A stretch of DNA of 64,000 bases, from positions 49,237,336 through 49,301,335 of the forward strand of contig CM077006.1 of NCBI GenBank assembly GCA_039090855.1, in the 5' to 3' direction. Below the pieces are notes generated by a model. That model saw only the letters and a list, made by a program, of their open reading frames with translations. It ran no database searches and had not been told where the DNA came from. This document shows positions 43,450-56,278 of the stretch, piece by piece. Both the position numbers and the translations under genes were made by a program. The stretch's first letter is position 1, and each line of letters starts with the position of its first letter. Source of the stretch: Macrothele yani. Lineage: Eukaryota; Arthropoda; Arachnida; Araneae; Macrothelidae.

Positions 43450-44115
43450 CTATCTTACAAAGAAGCTCAAAGTATTTTCCAATTTTTTTTGCGCTCTTTA
43501 AATTTTTTTGCGCTCTTTAAAAATTCCAATAATACAGTATAATTTATCCCAGCCAATGGCGTATATTCGAGACTGGCTGCGAAGCTCAGAGAATGTACAA
43601 ATAAAAGTAAATTAGATTTACAAAAAAAAAAGTCTATTGTCAACGGCATTAAGGTATGTCGATGCTTTTTTTGCGCTCTTCAATTTTTTTGCGATTTTCA
43701 AATTTTTGTTTGCTCTCTTCAATTTTTTTGCGCTCTTCAATTTTTTTTGCGCTCTTTAAAAATTCCAATAATATAATTTATCCCAGCCAGTGGCGTATAT
43801 TCGAGACTGGCTGCGAAGCTCAGAGAATGTACAAATAAAAGTAAATTAGATTTACAAAAAAAAGTCTATTGTCAACGGCATTAAGGTATGTCGATGCTTT
43901 TTTTGCGCTCTTCAATTTTTTTGCGATTTTCAAATTTTTGTTTGCTCTCTTCAATTTTTTTTGCGCTCTTCAATTTTTTTGCGCTCTTTAAAAATTCCAA
44001 TAATATAATTTATCCCAGCCAGTGGCGTATATTCGAGGCTGATTGTGAAGCTCAGGGAATGTACAAATAAAAGTCAATTAGATTTACACAAATAAAAGTC
44101 TATTGTCAACGGTAT
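43450..44115. repeat. ~232-bp tandem repeat, about three units
   Basis: GTATGTCGATGCTTTTTTTG recurs at 43654 and 43886 and, diverged, at 44118. Each unit has several TTTTTTTGCGCTCTT words and GCCAGTGGCGTATATTCGAG. The 60-residue ORFs here are reading of the repeat. Confidence 0.85.
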
Positions 44116-44789
44116 TAAGGAATGTCGATGCTTTCGCTGCAAAAAAAAGCGCGTGCGGATTCGCTTCTTTTGACTAAGAGTATCAGTCTGGCGAACAAAG
44201 ACCAGCGCTGGGCTCATTGTAACATAACCAGCTCTACCAGTCTTCGCTGTGCGATACGAATACGTGCGGTACGACCACCAGCTAGCATTTCCATGAATAT
44301 GTGTAGGATCGGGTGAATGGGCCATTGCTTTGAACAAGGGTTCTCTCACAAAAGAGAAGACTTATGGCTCTAGGACTACCATCAGTCATTCGCATGCTTC
44401 CGCCTGTAACAGTACGTGTTTCACGAGAGTTGTTTCAATTGTGTAAAGTGTCAATAAATTAAAATCAGTGATACTGAATCTTAAATTCATGGATTTGTTG
44501 GATTCCAACTGTTTTGATAAATTTCGTGAAAGCTTTCCTGAACATCTACTGTAAGAACTTAAAGAACCTATGCTTCAAATTTCGATACAGTTCGGCTCAA
44601 AAATGAACAGAAGGTGTTTTATGCCCTTGATGACTGCAAAAAGAAATCAGTAAAAGACATTACTTGTTACATGAAATTGAATAAATTGGATATTGTGTTT
44701 AGTGAGGTGTACAAATTAGTAGACCTAATATTAATGTTTCCATCAATAACTGCAACTGCCGAAAATAGTTTTTCTCATTAATCAAGATA

Positions 44790-46328
44790 CACTGGTGTGC
44801 AAAAATTAAGGACCAAGAGGAGAAATTAGCATAACAGCGGAACGAGCAGGCAAAACGGAGCGAAAGGCCACTCAGGAGATAGACTAAGGTCCGGTACGGT
44901 AGGGCATGCGTATATATGCAGCATGACGTGGGGGGGGGGGGGGGGGGTGTCTGAAGGGTATAAAGCACACGGGCGGTGTACGCTCAGCAATTCGGTGAAA
45001 GCTATTGCACGGTGTACATCGGTTTCAACGACGTCGAGTTGCTGCCACCGTGTGCTATGGCCAACAAGCAATCCAGTAGACGACATCTGGATGACTTTAC
45101 CCGAGGTCGCGTCATTGGGAAGTTGGAAGAAGGTCGAAGTATGACTAGTATGGCCGAGGATCGTTTCACGAGCTTGGAGAGCATTTCAAACGACAGGAAC
45201 AGCTGTCCGAGAGTTTAGCAGTGGTCGTCAACGAGCAACCACTGCGGCGGACGACCGGTATATTGTCCTACAGGCGAGAAGAGACAGACGGCAGACAGCG
45301 GGAGAAATCGCAAGGCACATGCAACAGACAACTGGACGTCCGTTATTGCGTTTTACCGTGGCCAGGAGGCTGCACAAAGGTGGTCTATTTGCACGACGAC
45401 CAGTACGGTGTGTGCCAATAACGCCTGCTCATCGGAGACGGCGGTTTCTGTGGTGTCAGGAACACAAGAACTGAACACATCAGCAATGGGGTCGAGTTCT
45501 CTTTACGGATGAGAGCCGATTTAGTCTGACGAGCAATTTTGGACGTATACACATCTGGAGAGAGCAGGGAACACGCAATCACACCTCCAACATCATCGAA
45601 AGGGACCGGTTTGGAGGTGGCAGAGTTCTCGTTTGGGACGGTATCATGCTTGGTAGGCGTACTGACCTCCACATCTTCCAAGGAGGTTCAGTCACTGGTG
45701 TCCGCTATTGTACCGAGGTTCTCCTGCCTCACGTGCGTCTGTTTAGAGGTGCTGTGGGTCCTGAGTTCCTCTTCATGGACGACAAGGCTACACCTCATCG
45801 CACAGTGGCTGTCGCAGAGCTGTTGGAGAGTGAAGATATTCAACGCATGGATTGGCCCGCAAAGTCCCCGCACCTAAATCCAATCGAACACTTGTGGGAC
45901 CTTCTCGGGAGACGCTTGGCAGCACGTCACCAGTCGCCAGCAACGATTCCGCAGCTGCGATTGGCGTTACAAGAGGAATGGGCCGCGATGAATCAGCAGC
46001 TCCTTCACAACCTCGTCCTCAGCATGGACAGACGTTGTAAATCCTGCAACGCAATCAGGGGTGATCATATCCTCTACTAAAGACTGGATTTTTGTTGGCA
46101 GCCGCCTGTCACATGGACGTTTCTATCTTCTGTCCAGTTGTGCTCAAAGCCACCTTTTCAATAAAGTGCCTTTATGTCTTTTGGATTCCTTGTTTGGACG
46201 GTTTTGCTCACTTGTCCCATATTCTTACATCTTGGGGATCTTATGGTATGATTTGAGTCGATGTGGAGCACTTCTGCACGACATTACATTCGAAAAAACG
46301 TCTCTTCCTTAATTTTTCCATGCCAGTG
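44790..46328 (+). mobile_element. Tc1-like element J (same family as I)
   Basis: Ends CACTGGTGTGCAAAAATTAA and inverted CACTGGCATGGAAAAATTAA, TA at both sides (44788-44789, 46329-46330). A G-run of about 17 near 44932-44947. No internal duplication, unlike element I. It sits in hAT transposase sequence. Confidence 0.92.
45058..46080 (+). pseudogene. Tc1 transposase of element J
   Basis: MANKQSSRRHLDDFTRGRVI start, a deletion near 45160 relative to element I, several frames, then a 144-residue ORF (45646-46080) with LFMDDKATPHRTVAVAELLE and LNPIEHLWDLLGRRLAARHQ. In DDKA the residue after the Asp pair is Lys instead of Asn. Confidence 0.85.
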
Positions 46329-46330
46329 TA

Positions 46331-46700
46331 TATCTTAGAGCCACACAACGACATGTGCACTTGAGAAACTTGGCTATTTTGTTAATAGGTAAAAACATTC
46401 TTTTTAAACATGAAAAAGTACTCGGAAGAAACTTTTTATGAAAATGTAACACTCAAGTTCCCACAAAAAGAAAGAAGAATGGAGTTCATATACAAATAAA
46501 GTATTCAAAAGGTGCGAAAAAAAAAAAAAAAACAGTACTGAGGAGGGAGTACGGGTGAGATAGCCCAGGTGTCGGACCCAAGAAACGCCACTGATCAGAG
46601 CATAACTCATGGCAGAATTGAGAATTTAAAGTTCAAGGACCCAAGGTACCAGAATGTTCATTTTACCATTTCAAAAATACGGGTAAATTAAAAATCAAGG
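46331..46700. other. No recognisable gene
   Basis: AT-rich sequence with an A-run at about 46519-46533. Confidence 0.45.
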
Positions 46701-47520
46701 TCAACGTTGTCGTACATTAAAGAAGCTAGGAGGCGTACAGATAGGAATTACCTTAATTCCCAACATAGTCCCCCTGTCGTTCAACGCATATTTTATATCT
46801 GTCTACAAGCTTCTGGATTCCTGCAGAGAAGATTATTTTGGGTTGCTCCTGCAGCCACGAATGTACCGCTTTCTGTACATCACACATCACTTTAAAAACG
46901 GTGGCATCTCAAAGTGTCTTTCAGATACCCGAAGACATGAAAGTCGCATGGACATTCTTCAAGATGACCTCTCTGCAATCGAGAAGGAAGGCTCTCAAAC
47001 TCAAGTTCCTGTACGGCGTCATCATGGAGAGATAGACGATACTAAAATTGTAAACCAATTAAGTTTCCGTGTCCCATATTTATCGAGGAAAAAATGTGAA
47101 CTATTTGCAGTGCCATTTTGCAGAACCGATGCTGGAAAAATTTTTCCGTTATGTAAAATGTAAAGGCTTCACAACTCACTTGAAGGATGTCCGGATATTT
47201 TTAATGTAAGTAATAATTTTTTTCATAAAGCATGTTTTGCAAGATTGTAAATATCACTTGGTAATATTCACTGTAAATATAAATATAGCAATTCCTGTAA
47301 CTAGATTCATCGTTTATAGGGATGTGCTTACAATAAATAAATAAATTCGCTCTACCGGATCGAAATTTCTCTATCCACTGGTACACATGTCTCTGGCTCA
47401 GCATACACTAATCCTCCCCATATTACACAAGCATCCTACGATAAATTTGAGCGGGTTGCACACCCTCAGCCCATAAAAATCTCACTACTCTTCGCTGCTC
47501 GACGATGAAGCATTCAGACA
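46700..47520 (-). pseudogene. mariner-type transposase, N- and C-terminal remnants
   Basis: Minus strand. At 47320-47515 VEQRRVVRFLWAEGVQPAQI and MLSQRHVYQWIEKFRSGRAN are the N-terminal helix-turn-helix. At 46745-46905 VQKAVHSWLQEQPKIIFSAG and GIQKLVDRYKICVERQGDYV are the C-terminal end. The catalytic core is mostly gone; the middle holds diverged sequence. Confidence 0.7.
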
Positions 47521-47734
47521 AACGAGCAGTATGTTTAGGCACTTACAACTGCTGGGTAACTGCGGTTAGAAGATTTGCGATTGCATCCGCCACATGTCAA
47601 AGTCACCTGCCCTCCCCTCCCCAAATAGCAATCTGCCGCAGCTCTGCTTGCCCACGTAACGAGAGCATTTTTTTATTCTCTCTCGTATATTGAATATGAT
47701 TTTTTTCATTTTATTCCCTTGTGGAAAACGTCAC

Positions 47735-48200
47735 ACTGTGGTGTGGAATCACCGCAAAACGCGTAATGGTCCACCTGGTGGCACCTCTTCATTCGCAACG
47801 TGTGACGGTGTGGTGTGGAATCAACGCAAAACGCGTAATCGTCCACCTGGTGGCACCTCTTCATTCGCAACGTGTGACGGTGCGGTGTGGAATCAAATGC
47901 AAAACGCGTAATCGTCCACCTGGTGGCACCTCTTCATTCGCAACGTGTGACGGTGTGGTGTGGAATCACATGCAAAACGCGTAATCGTCCACCTGGTGGC
48001 ACCTCTTCATTCGCAACGTGTGACGGTGTGGTGTGGAATCAAATGCAAAACGCGTAATCGTCCACCTGGTGGCACCTCTTCATTCGCAACGTGTGACGGT
48101 GTGGTGTGGAATCAAATGCAGAACGCGTAAGCGTCCACCTGGTGGCACATCTTTATTCGCAACGTGTGACGGCGTGGTGTGGAATCAACGCAAAACCCAT
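47735..48200. repeat. ~73-bp minisatellite, about six and a half units
   Basis: Units contain GTGGTGTGGAATCAACGCAA, AACGCGTAATCGTCCACCTG and CTTCATTCGCAACGTGTGAC. Period 72-74 bp with a CA/TGCA indel between units. Overlapping ORFs here are repeat read-through. It ends where transposase sequence begins. Confidence 0.92.
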
Positions 48201-48655
48201 AATCGGACGGAATTGTTACTGGTGCAAGTTACAGGCAGCTACTGGCCGAGGAGTTCGGACCACAAGCAAGACTTCATCGGATGGTCAACACCTACTGGTT
48301 TATGCAGGATGATGCACGTCCACGTAGTGTTGCTGATGTGTTTTCCTGGCTACTGAACATCTTTCAGGGCTTTATCATCACTTTGGACACTGCGAGGTTC
48401 ATTGGACAGGGCACTGAACGGCCACCTTGTAGCCCTGACCTAAACCCCTGTGATTTTTTCCTGTGGAGTTATTTGAAGGACCAAGTTTTCAGGGCCGGCC
48501 TCAAGACACTGGAGGATCTGAAAAAGCCATTGCAGACGAAATCCAGGCCATCAAGAAAGACGTGTTGCAGCATGTTGTCCGCAATTTCCAGCCCCGTCTC
48601 TATACGATGGTTTGTGGAGACGGTGGCCATTTTGAAAATCTGTTCTACTAATTTC
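48200..48655 (+). pseudogene. mariner/Tc-superfamily transposase, catalytic C-terminal half
   Basis: WFMQDDARPRSVADVFSWLL (second Asp), then SPDLNPCDFFLWSYLKDQVF (third acidic residue in the DFF type of this lineage), ending GGHFENL. Frameshift near 48525. The N-terminal half is replaced by the minisatellite. Confidence 0.8.
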
Positions 48656-48759
48656 ACTTATTGCTTGAGTTTTTCTGAAAATTTCAGTAAATTTGATCTA
48701 GTAAAAACGAAGTTGTGTCATTTTACTTTTTAACACCTTTTCTTGGCCACCCGGTATGT

Positions 48760-49189
48760 AACAACTGATTCGTGCTCGAATGATAACTGAAGTTTCGTTT
48801 ATATTTCAGCGTTCTACAAACAACAACTAGTGCTGTTTGCAAGTCCGAGCAGGTCTTTAATTCTCAGTGCATGCCTGTTCACACAAGTTGGTTTGTGCTT
48901 CAACGGTATCAAAATTTTCGTTTATATTTCAGCGTCTTACGTATATTACAGGGGTAGCCAACTGACAAGCTTCGGGAGACTTGAGATATTTCCTGATAAT
49001 GCATTGTGGTTTTACCTTGTCAGTGTAAAATTTGTTTAGAAAATATCATTAATTTTTGAAATCAAGCAATCAATCTATCCCACACAAAGAAAAAAAAATA
49101 TCCACCAATCAGAATGGTTAAGAGATATTATGCTTTTCATTCTACTATTCAGCTCAGTTATAGAATTTTAAAAGCTTATTCAAACAAGA
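48760..49189. other. No recognisable gene
   Basis: AAGTTTCGTTTATATTTCAG and a similar stretch recur about 120 bases apart (48790 and 48915). Nothing else seen. Confidence 0.4.
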
Positions 49190-50402
49190 AAGATGACACC
49201 GATTTTCACGTCTTTTGAATCCGTTCTGACGCAAATTAAATTTATCAAAGCTATTCAAAGGCAATGGAACCGGTATGGAAAACAATAGTATCTGACGGAA
49301 GAAAGAAGTTTTTCAATCGGATCTTTAATCCCTCAGATATTGGTGTAAACGAAATCTTGAGCTTACGAATTCTTAGAAACAGAGTTATCAACAAAAATAA
49401 GATGTGACTTTACGTCCGCTGGTGGGAAAACCATGCATTATTTTAGGAAGAAAGTATTCGCAAAAGGTTTATCCATATGAGCAGTATTGGTCCAAGAAAA
49501 AAATTTAGTCGAGTTTTCAGGAGCCCAGATTTAGCTACAAATACATCAGAAGCAGAAATTAACACCTATGACCCCTGGTGGCCAAACCATTATTTACAAA
49601 ATATTAAAAATTATGTGAAAAATATTTTCCATCAGGTCTTGTATGCGATACAGGAAGAACTTTTTGAAATCGGAGTTTTAGAAGCAGAAAACGCAATTTA
49701 CCTTTATGCGCCCTAGCGGGAAGTTTAAATGATTTACGTGAAAATTTTGAATTTATAGGAAAAGCATTTCGCATCGGAAACACTATCCAACAACGAAGGA
49801 ATTTTTCAAATTGGACTTTTAGAAGTAGAGATATTGACAGAAATAAGATATACATCTTCGCCCCCTGGCGTAGAAACCATGCATTATTTCAAGAAGAAAG
49901 TGTTCCTAAAAGGTTTGTCGACATGAGTAGCATCGGCCAACAAAAGACTTTTTTCAATCGAGATTTTAGAAGCTCATATTTTGCTGCAAATACATCAGAA
50001 GCGGAAATTAAGACTTACGCCACCTGGTGGCCATACCATTTTTTTACAAAAATTACAAATTATGTGCAAACGATTTCCCATCAGGAGCTGTATCCGGTGC
50101 AGAAATAATTTTTCAAATCGGAGATTTAGAAGCAGAAATACAGGGAGAAACGTAATTTAGCTTTACGCCCCCTAGCGGAACGTCTATGAATTACTTGAAA
50201 ATTTTTAAATTATATGAAGCACATGTCACACTGGAAACACTATCCAACAAAGAAGGAATTTTTAAAATCGAACCCTTAGAAGTAGAGATATTGACAAAAA
50301 TAAGATATACATCTACGCTCCCTGGCGTAGAAACCATGCACTATTTTAAGAAGAAAATGTTCCTAATAGGTTTGTCGACATGAGTAGTATCGGTCTACAA
50401 AC

Positions 50403-50433
<31 letters not shown>

Positions 50434-51465
50434 ATCGAGAATTTAGAAGCTCATATTTTGCTGCAAATACATCAGAAGTGGAAATTAAGATTTACGCCCC
50501 TGGTGGCCAAACCATTTTTACAAAAATTAGAAATTATGTACAAACGATTTCCCATCAGAAGCTGTATTTGGTGCAGAAAGAAATTTTCAAATCGGAGATT
50601 TAGAAGCAGAGATATAGAGAGAAACGCAATTTACCTTTACGCCTCCTAGCGGAAAGTCTATGAATTACTTGAAAATTTTGAAATTATATGAAAAACATGT
50701 CACACGGAAAACACTATCCAACAAAGAAGGAATTTTTCAAATCGGACTCCTAGAAGTAGAGATATTGACAAAAATAAGATATATATCTATGCCCCCTGGC
50801 GGGCAAACTGTGGGATATTTAAGGAAGAAAATATTCCGAAAAGGTTTATCGATGTGAGTGGCATCAGTCCATGAAAGAATTTTTTTAAAATCGATATTTT
50901 AGAAGCTCAGATTTTATGGCAAATACATCAGAAACAAAAATTAACACTTACGCCCCCTGGTGGCCAAAGTATTATTTACCAAAAATTCGAAGTTATATGC
51001 AAAAGATTTTTCATCAGGAGATGTATCCGCTAAAAATAAAAAAAAAATTCAAATCGGAGTTTTAGAAGAAGAGTTATTGGGAAAAATGTTATTTACTTTT
51101 ACGCCCCCTAGCGGAAAATCTATGCGTAATTTGAAAAGGAAACTATATCTAAAACACTCTTCGACATAAATGGAATCGAAAGATAAAAGAATTTTTTCAA
51201 TCGGATGTTTAGAAGCAAATATGTGGATCAAAACGTAATTTTGAATTCGACATCATGTGCATTTACGCCCTCTAGCGGCAAAATTGTACATCTAAAAAAA
51301 AAAAAACGAAATGAAGGATCATCATTCGCACATTTCAAGCTTCCGAATGCAAAAATAATTTTTGAAATCGGACTAATAGTTGCAGAGATACCGTGGGTAC
51401 AGACGGACGGACGGCGGGACGGATGGACAAACCGATAACAGAAGCACGATCTTTTTTTACAAAAG
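49190..51465 (+). repeat. Long tandem repeat field R2 (CGCCCCCTAGCGG units)
   Basis: Units of roughly 160-240 bp carry TTTACGCCCCCTAGCGG or CGCCCCCTGGTGGCC, AATCGGAGTTTTAGAAGCAG and AAATTATGTGCAAA words; two unit types alternate as a longer period of about 460. The field ends with CAGACGGACGGACGGCGGGA. A T-run of about 26 lies near 50407. The 60-90-residue ORFs are repeat read-through. Confidence 0.8.
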
Positions 51466-51579
51466 ACGTGCTAAAAATGAAATATACGAAAAACAAAAAG
51501 AAAACAACATTAAATTAAAGTATCGCTCTGTTTCGATCGGTGGCCAAATTACTGCTTCTAAGAACAGTTTTTACTAATC

Positions 51580-52560
51580 TTCAGACGCCAAGTCCTAAGA
51601 GAGGCATTCAGCAATCCATCAAGATGAGCTGTGCACAGTCAGGGTGGCGAATATCCTGGAGAAAAGGGATTACGATGGAGTGGTTTGCCATTAGCTTCCT
51701 CATCAAATTTCTTCTCTTCTTTTTTTCAGGCCCCATGTCCAGAGAGGGACATTTGGCGATTCATCGAAATGAGCTTGTACAGTCATGGTGACGAATATCC
51801 TGGAGAAAGGCGATTCGTAGAGGTAGTTTCGCATTTCCTTCCTCATCAAGTCCTCCTCCTCCTTCTTCTTCAGGCCTCATATTCAGAGAGGCACATTTTG
51901 CAGTTCATCAAAATGAACATTGTAAAGCCTGGGTGACGAATATTCTGGAGAAAGGCGATTCGATGAGGTATTTTCCCATTTCCTTCCTCATCAAGGGCTC
52001 CTTATAATTCTTCTTCAGGCGCCATGTGCAGAGAGGGACATTTGACATTTCATCAAAATGAGCTTTGTACAGTGATGATGACGAGTATCTTGGGGAAAGG
52101 GAATTACGGTTAGGTTGTTTCTTATTGCTTTCCTCGTCAAGTGTACACGCTTCTTCAGGTGCTTTGACCAAACGGGTGTAAGCGATTAATCACCATGAAC
52201 TGTGCAGAATCATGGTTACGAATATTATATTATGAGGAAAGGGAATTATGCCCATGTTGTTTCCCATTGCCCTCTCCACCAAGTGTCTGCTCTTCTTCTT
52301 CAGGTGTTATATCCAGAGAGGGACATTTCACGATTCATCATCAAGAGCTGTGCACAGTCATGGCGACGAATATTTCCCGGGAAAAAGGAGATTACGACCA
52401 GGTAGTTTTCAATTTCTTACTTTGTTAAGTGTTCTATCTTCTTCAGGTGCCATGTCCAAACAGGAACGGTAGCGATTTATCACCATGAGTTCAACACGAA
52501 CGTTAGTGATTTATCACCATGAGTCCAATAAGAACGTAAGCGATTTATCATCAGAGTCAT
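51580..52560 (+). repeat. Tandem repeat field R3, ~135-bp units
   Basis: About seven units with CCAGAGAGGGACATTT, TTCATCAAAATGAGC, CATGGTGACGAATATCCTGG and CTTCCTCATCAAG. The last ones shorten to CGATTTATCACCATGAGT. No protein is implied. Confidence 0.85.
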
Positions 52561-52737
52561 GATGACGAATATCCTGGGGAGAGAGGATTAAGATGGAGTG
52601 GTTCCCCTCTGGCTTCCTCAACGAGAATCGGCTCGATATGTGCGAAGCCGATTTCAGGAATCCATCGACTTACATTATCGTATTGTTGGATATCTATATA
52701 TTCAACATTCGAACTAAACCTGGGAAAACCGAGAACT

Positions 52738-52827
52738 AGGTGGTCGGCAGCGGGATTAGAACCCGCAACAGACGCCTATCATACAGACACGAGTTTGGCG
52801 ATTAACCAGTTGCGCCAACAAGGCTGA
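52738..52827 (-). repeat. tRNA-like sequence (third SINE type or tRNA relic)
   Basis: Minus strand: CCTTGTTGGCGCAACTGGTT (A box type) and, after an inserted stretch, GCGGGTTCTAATCCCGC (T arm with a perfect 5-bp stem). No A-rich tail is obvious. Confidence 0.5.
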
Positions 52828-52829
52828 AA

Positions 52830-53920
52830 TAAAATACTTCCCGAACATTATCACAGGAATCTTGCCCCAGCCCTGCAGTATTAGTTTAAGGTTTCTTGTA
52901 ATAATCGGATGATTTACTAATTTAGAAAAAATTTCAGTACTTCGTAGAAAAAGAGAAGAAAGAAATAAGAATAAATGCCGCTGTCAAATCTTTATAGTGC
53001 GGACTGAAATTTGAGACTAGGAAGAAAGACGATAAAAAAAAATAATAAACTGGGAACTGGTATGCATTTTCACGATAAAGACGGATTTTATAGGTACGGA
53101 GATATCGATAAAATTCGTCGTTAGTGTGAATACGATTAATCGAAGTAAAGCTGTACTGGCAGACGTAAAATTGAATGAAAATTCAATATGGTAGCATAAG
53201 TACACTGCATTTTTTAATACATATGCATATCGAAAGGCGTGTTTAAGGTTTTGTAGAGACACATGTGAGGAAAAAGTTTATCTGAGAAATCTTGATTATG
53301 GAAGCAACTAAACGTGCAACGGACACTAGATTATGTCAATAATGAACATAATTCCCATTGTGAGAAATCATTGCTTGACACACCACACCGTAAGTATACA
53401 TCGTTTCAGTCCATTGATGCCTCTTTGTGAAACGTCAAGTCAGATTCCTGGCATTGTTACAAACAATTCCGAACAATTATCAGGTGGAATAGAAAGGCGG
53501 TAATCGCAACACTGAATCATTGCCCGTACGTGCAAGCGACGACAGAAATAACCACAATGGAATTTTGATGCCATCGCGCTCTAAGGCAACATCATGAAGC
53601 GCTGAAGTCTATAGTGTGTCTTTTCACAAGGAATAAAAGTGTTACGCAGTGTTCCACAATTACTAAAAACATCACGAGAAATCCACGGCACTAAAGCTAT
53701 GGCGTCATAGATAAGCAATACTGAGAGTTTTTAACAAGTCTTTAAAAACAACAAGAAAGACGAAATCGAATTCTCGCTAGTAATGAGCAGGCGTTTTCAA
53801 TCCATTCCAACAGTAAAAGAACATTTCAAAGCAGATTTTCAGAAAATCAGCGGAAAAGAGAACACATATGCACCCCCAGGAAATCTTCCCACTATTTACT
53901 ATGTGCGCAGTGTTCTTCAC
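52830..53920. other. No recognisable gene
   Basis: Short ORFs only. From about 53780 there are weak matches to R2 words (CACCCCCAGG). Confidence 0.4.
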
Positions 53921-53923
53921 ATA

Positions 53924-55291
53924 CACTCACAAACAATGAAATTTGCTCACCAAGAAGGAAGCATCGGATTGAAATGAAATTTCATGGACGTAATGATGCA
54001 GATAAAGGATACACATCATTGGCAAAAACAGAGCTGCAGGTCAATTACAGAGGGATCTGTGGCACGCAGTCCGGCCATCTTAAATAGCGCGTCGCACCGC
54101 CTCGTGTGGCGATACATGCTGCAATACGGTCCGGCATGGTGGCAAACAGGCGCCTGATGTTGTCCTGCGGCAGACTGGCCCACACGTGTTGGACGGTGTG
54201 CTCCGAATCCCGGAGAGTGCGGCATGGCGGCAGCTGGAGTTTCAACTGGTCTCACACATGGTCGATAGGGGACATGTACCGTGAGCGGGCAGGCCATGGA
54301 GGTGTCTGGACATGACGTACGCAGTCCTGGGTAACCCAAGCCGTGTGCGGGCGGGTATTATCCTACTGGTGTAGCGCACCTGGAATCCCGGTAAGGAATG
54401 GGAGCACATGGGGCCGTACGATCTCATCCACATGGCGCTGGCCCCTCAATGATCCACGTATCACTACTTGAGCTGATCGGCTATCGTAAGCAATGGCTCC
54501 CCAGACCATAATAGGTGTAGTGGTCGATAGTGAGGTTGGGATTGTGCCGTTGACCCGGGGACCTCCACACTTGGACACGATGATTATCTGTCCCCAGAAC
54601 GAGGCGGCACTCACGCTAAACATCACACGTCGCTAGTCTGTGGCGTCCCACGTCGCTTTGGCCTGGCACCACTGCAAATGGAGCCGGCGACGTTCCGGTG
54701 TTAATGGCAACACACTCAGTGGAACTGGGATCGCAGATTCGCTTCCGCGAGGCGTCGGGAAAAGTCCTGCATCTGCCTGTATAATGGACCGAGTCTCCGT
54801 GGGATCTGTTCGTGCCTGGCGCACGCTCCGTCGATCCTCTCCACCTATGGTCCTCCTCGTCCGTCCGGAGCCGCTCCGCCGTGTGGCAGTGCCATCACGT
54901 GTCCACTGCTCCCAACACAGTCGGACGGTATGGTCAGAACGATCCACGTAGCGGGCTATACGGCGCGCCGACCACTCTGCGCTTTTCAGCCCGATGATCA
55001 GGCCTCTGTCAAAGTCCGTAAGTTGTGTAAATTGACGTCTACCCGGCATTCTTGTCACTCTGTACTCATGCTTGCGTCGGACAGTGCTTTTCGCCTTCAT
55101 GGGGCATCGACTATACGCCGCTTTATAAGACTGCCGGTTCGTGCTTGCAGCGCCGCCACAGGGTGCGCGGTCATGCGCAATCGCACCAAACGTGGATCAT
55201 CTGCAAACCAGCACGCACTCTAGCTATTTACAAAGTTTCGCGGTTGTAGCATGTTTTCTTCTAAGTGCGCAAATTTCATTGTCCGTGAGTG
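53924..55291 (-). mobile_element. Tc1-like element L
   Basis: Ends CACTCACAAACAATGAAATT and inverted CACTCACGGACAATGAAATT with TA outside (53922-53923, 55292-55293). 1368 bp. Confidence 0.92.
54045..55100 (-). pseudogene. Tc1 transposase of element L
   Basis: The 155-residue N-terminal ORF contains GRRQFTQLTDFDRGLIIGLK, the helix-turn-helix region and GRTRRT. A stop at 54633 interrupts where the first Asp block should be (RRVMFSVSAASFW). TTPIMVWGAIAYDSRS follows, then a stop before DNTRPHTAWVTQD (second Asp), and MSPIDHV-stop-DQL with Asp instead of Glu at the third site. Confidence 0.82.
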
Positions 55292-55571
55292 TAGATTGGA
55301 ATATGGTAGGAAAAAAGATTTTTTTTTTCCAAATGGATTTGTAGGATCGGTAAAGTATTTTCATGTAGAAATAGCTACTTGCGCTTACTAGGGACAGGTG
55401 TATGCGTTTCAAAGAACCGAAACATTGTATGCAAAATGTGCACCTTAGTGAAAGATATCCAAGGCATGAGAATTTTTTCAAATCGAACAATTAGAAGCAC
55501 AGATAAAAAAACCAAAAAAACTTCACGGCCCGAACGGAAAAACTATGCTCTACCAGAAGAAGACAGGAAAG

Positions 55572-55785
55572 GATGACACCGAATTTTCGGTTGTAATGAG
55601 CACGTCTTTTGAACCTTTTTCGACAAGAATAAAATTTATTACATTATCGTATTGGTTTCATTACTCTTTTCGTTCGTAACCGGTTTCTTTGACTTTGAAT
55701 AGCTTTGATAAATTTAATTCGCGTCAGATGGGATTCAAATGACGTGATCATTATAACTGAAAATACGGTGTCATATTTCTTGTTT
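55572..55785. repeat. Imperfect foldback with ~70-bp arms
   Basis: ATGACACCGAATTTTCGGTT at 55574 and its approximate inverse at 55765-55784; likewise GTCTTTTGAACC and AATAAAATTTAT. One arm also matches 49190-49260, so the foldback is built from an R2-related end. Confidence 0.7.
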
Positions 55786-55799
55786 CTGCCTATTAACGA

Positions 55800-56278
55800 A
55801 ACTTCCATCAAAACAGGAAATTTCCGCGGTATTATATCCATTCTGAGGGCGAAATGAATGTGGAAAAAGTGAATGGCGGTTAAAGTGAACGGCAGACGAA
55901 ATGAAGACGGACAAAGTGATAGGGAACCAGAATTAGAAGGCCAGGAAAGAACCTGAAAGTCTTCCTTATGTTCCGCTAACGATCCTCAAACAATCCGAAC
56001 AGTGGGGCCACTGGCGTAATTAGCACTACGTACGCTCCCCCATAAGATTTATTTCAGCATCCCTAAACACAGTAATTTTACTAGGATTTTGAAAACGACG
56101 GAGGATGTGTTTTTTCGCGCAGTGTTTGTGGTGGGTAGGAAGTCAAGGAGAGCGCCTGGAAAAGTGTGGGGTTCCTAGATCCCTGTAGTTTGAACTTTTT
56201 AAGCAACAGATTTAACAGTGCGTGTAATTGTTTTGTTCAAACCTAAAATCATTTGAAAAAAACACCCTACTATACATA
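55800..56278. other. No recognisable gene
   Basis: No ORF or terminal repeat of note. Confidence 0.4.

Larger units (their letters stand above)
43032..44780 (+). mobile_element. hAT-derived region with transposase C-terminal remnant
   Basis: CAGTCTCCAACCTTCACCGA at 43032 resembles a hAT end. Near 44695-44780 the plus strand reads VFSEVYKLVDLILMFPSITATAENSFS, the dimerisation block at the hAT transposase C-terminus (IPxTSASAERSFS type). Element J has inserted right after it. A SINE and a 232-bp tandem repeat lie between. Other borders not found. Confidence 0.5.

Noticed and set aside
49190..52560. CRISPR-like array
   Set aside because: Units are long, diverged and contiguous, without constant short repeats and unique spacers; the genome is eukaryotic.
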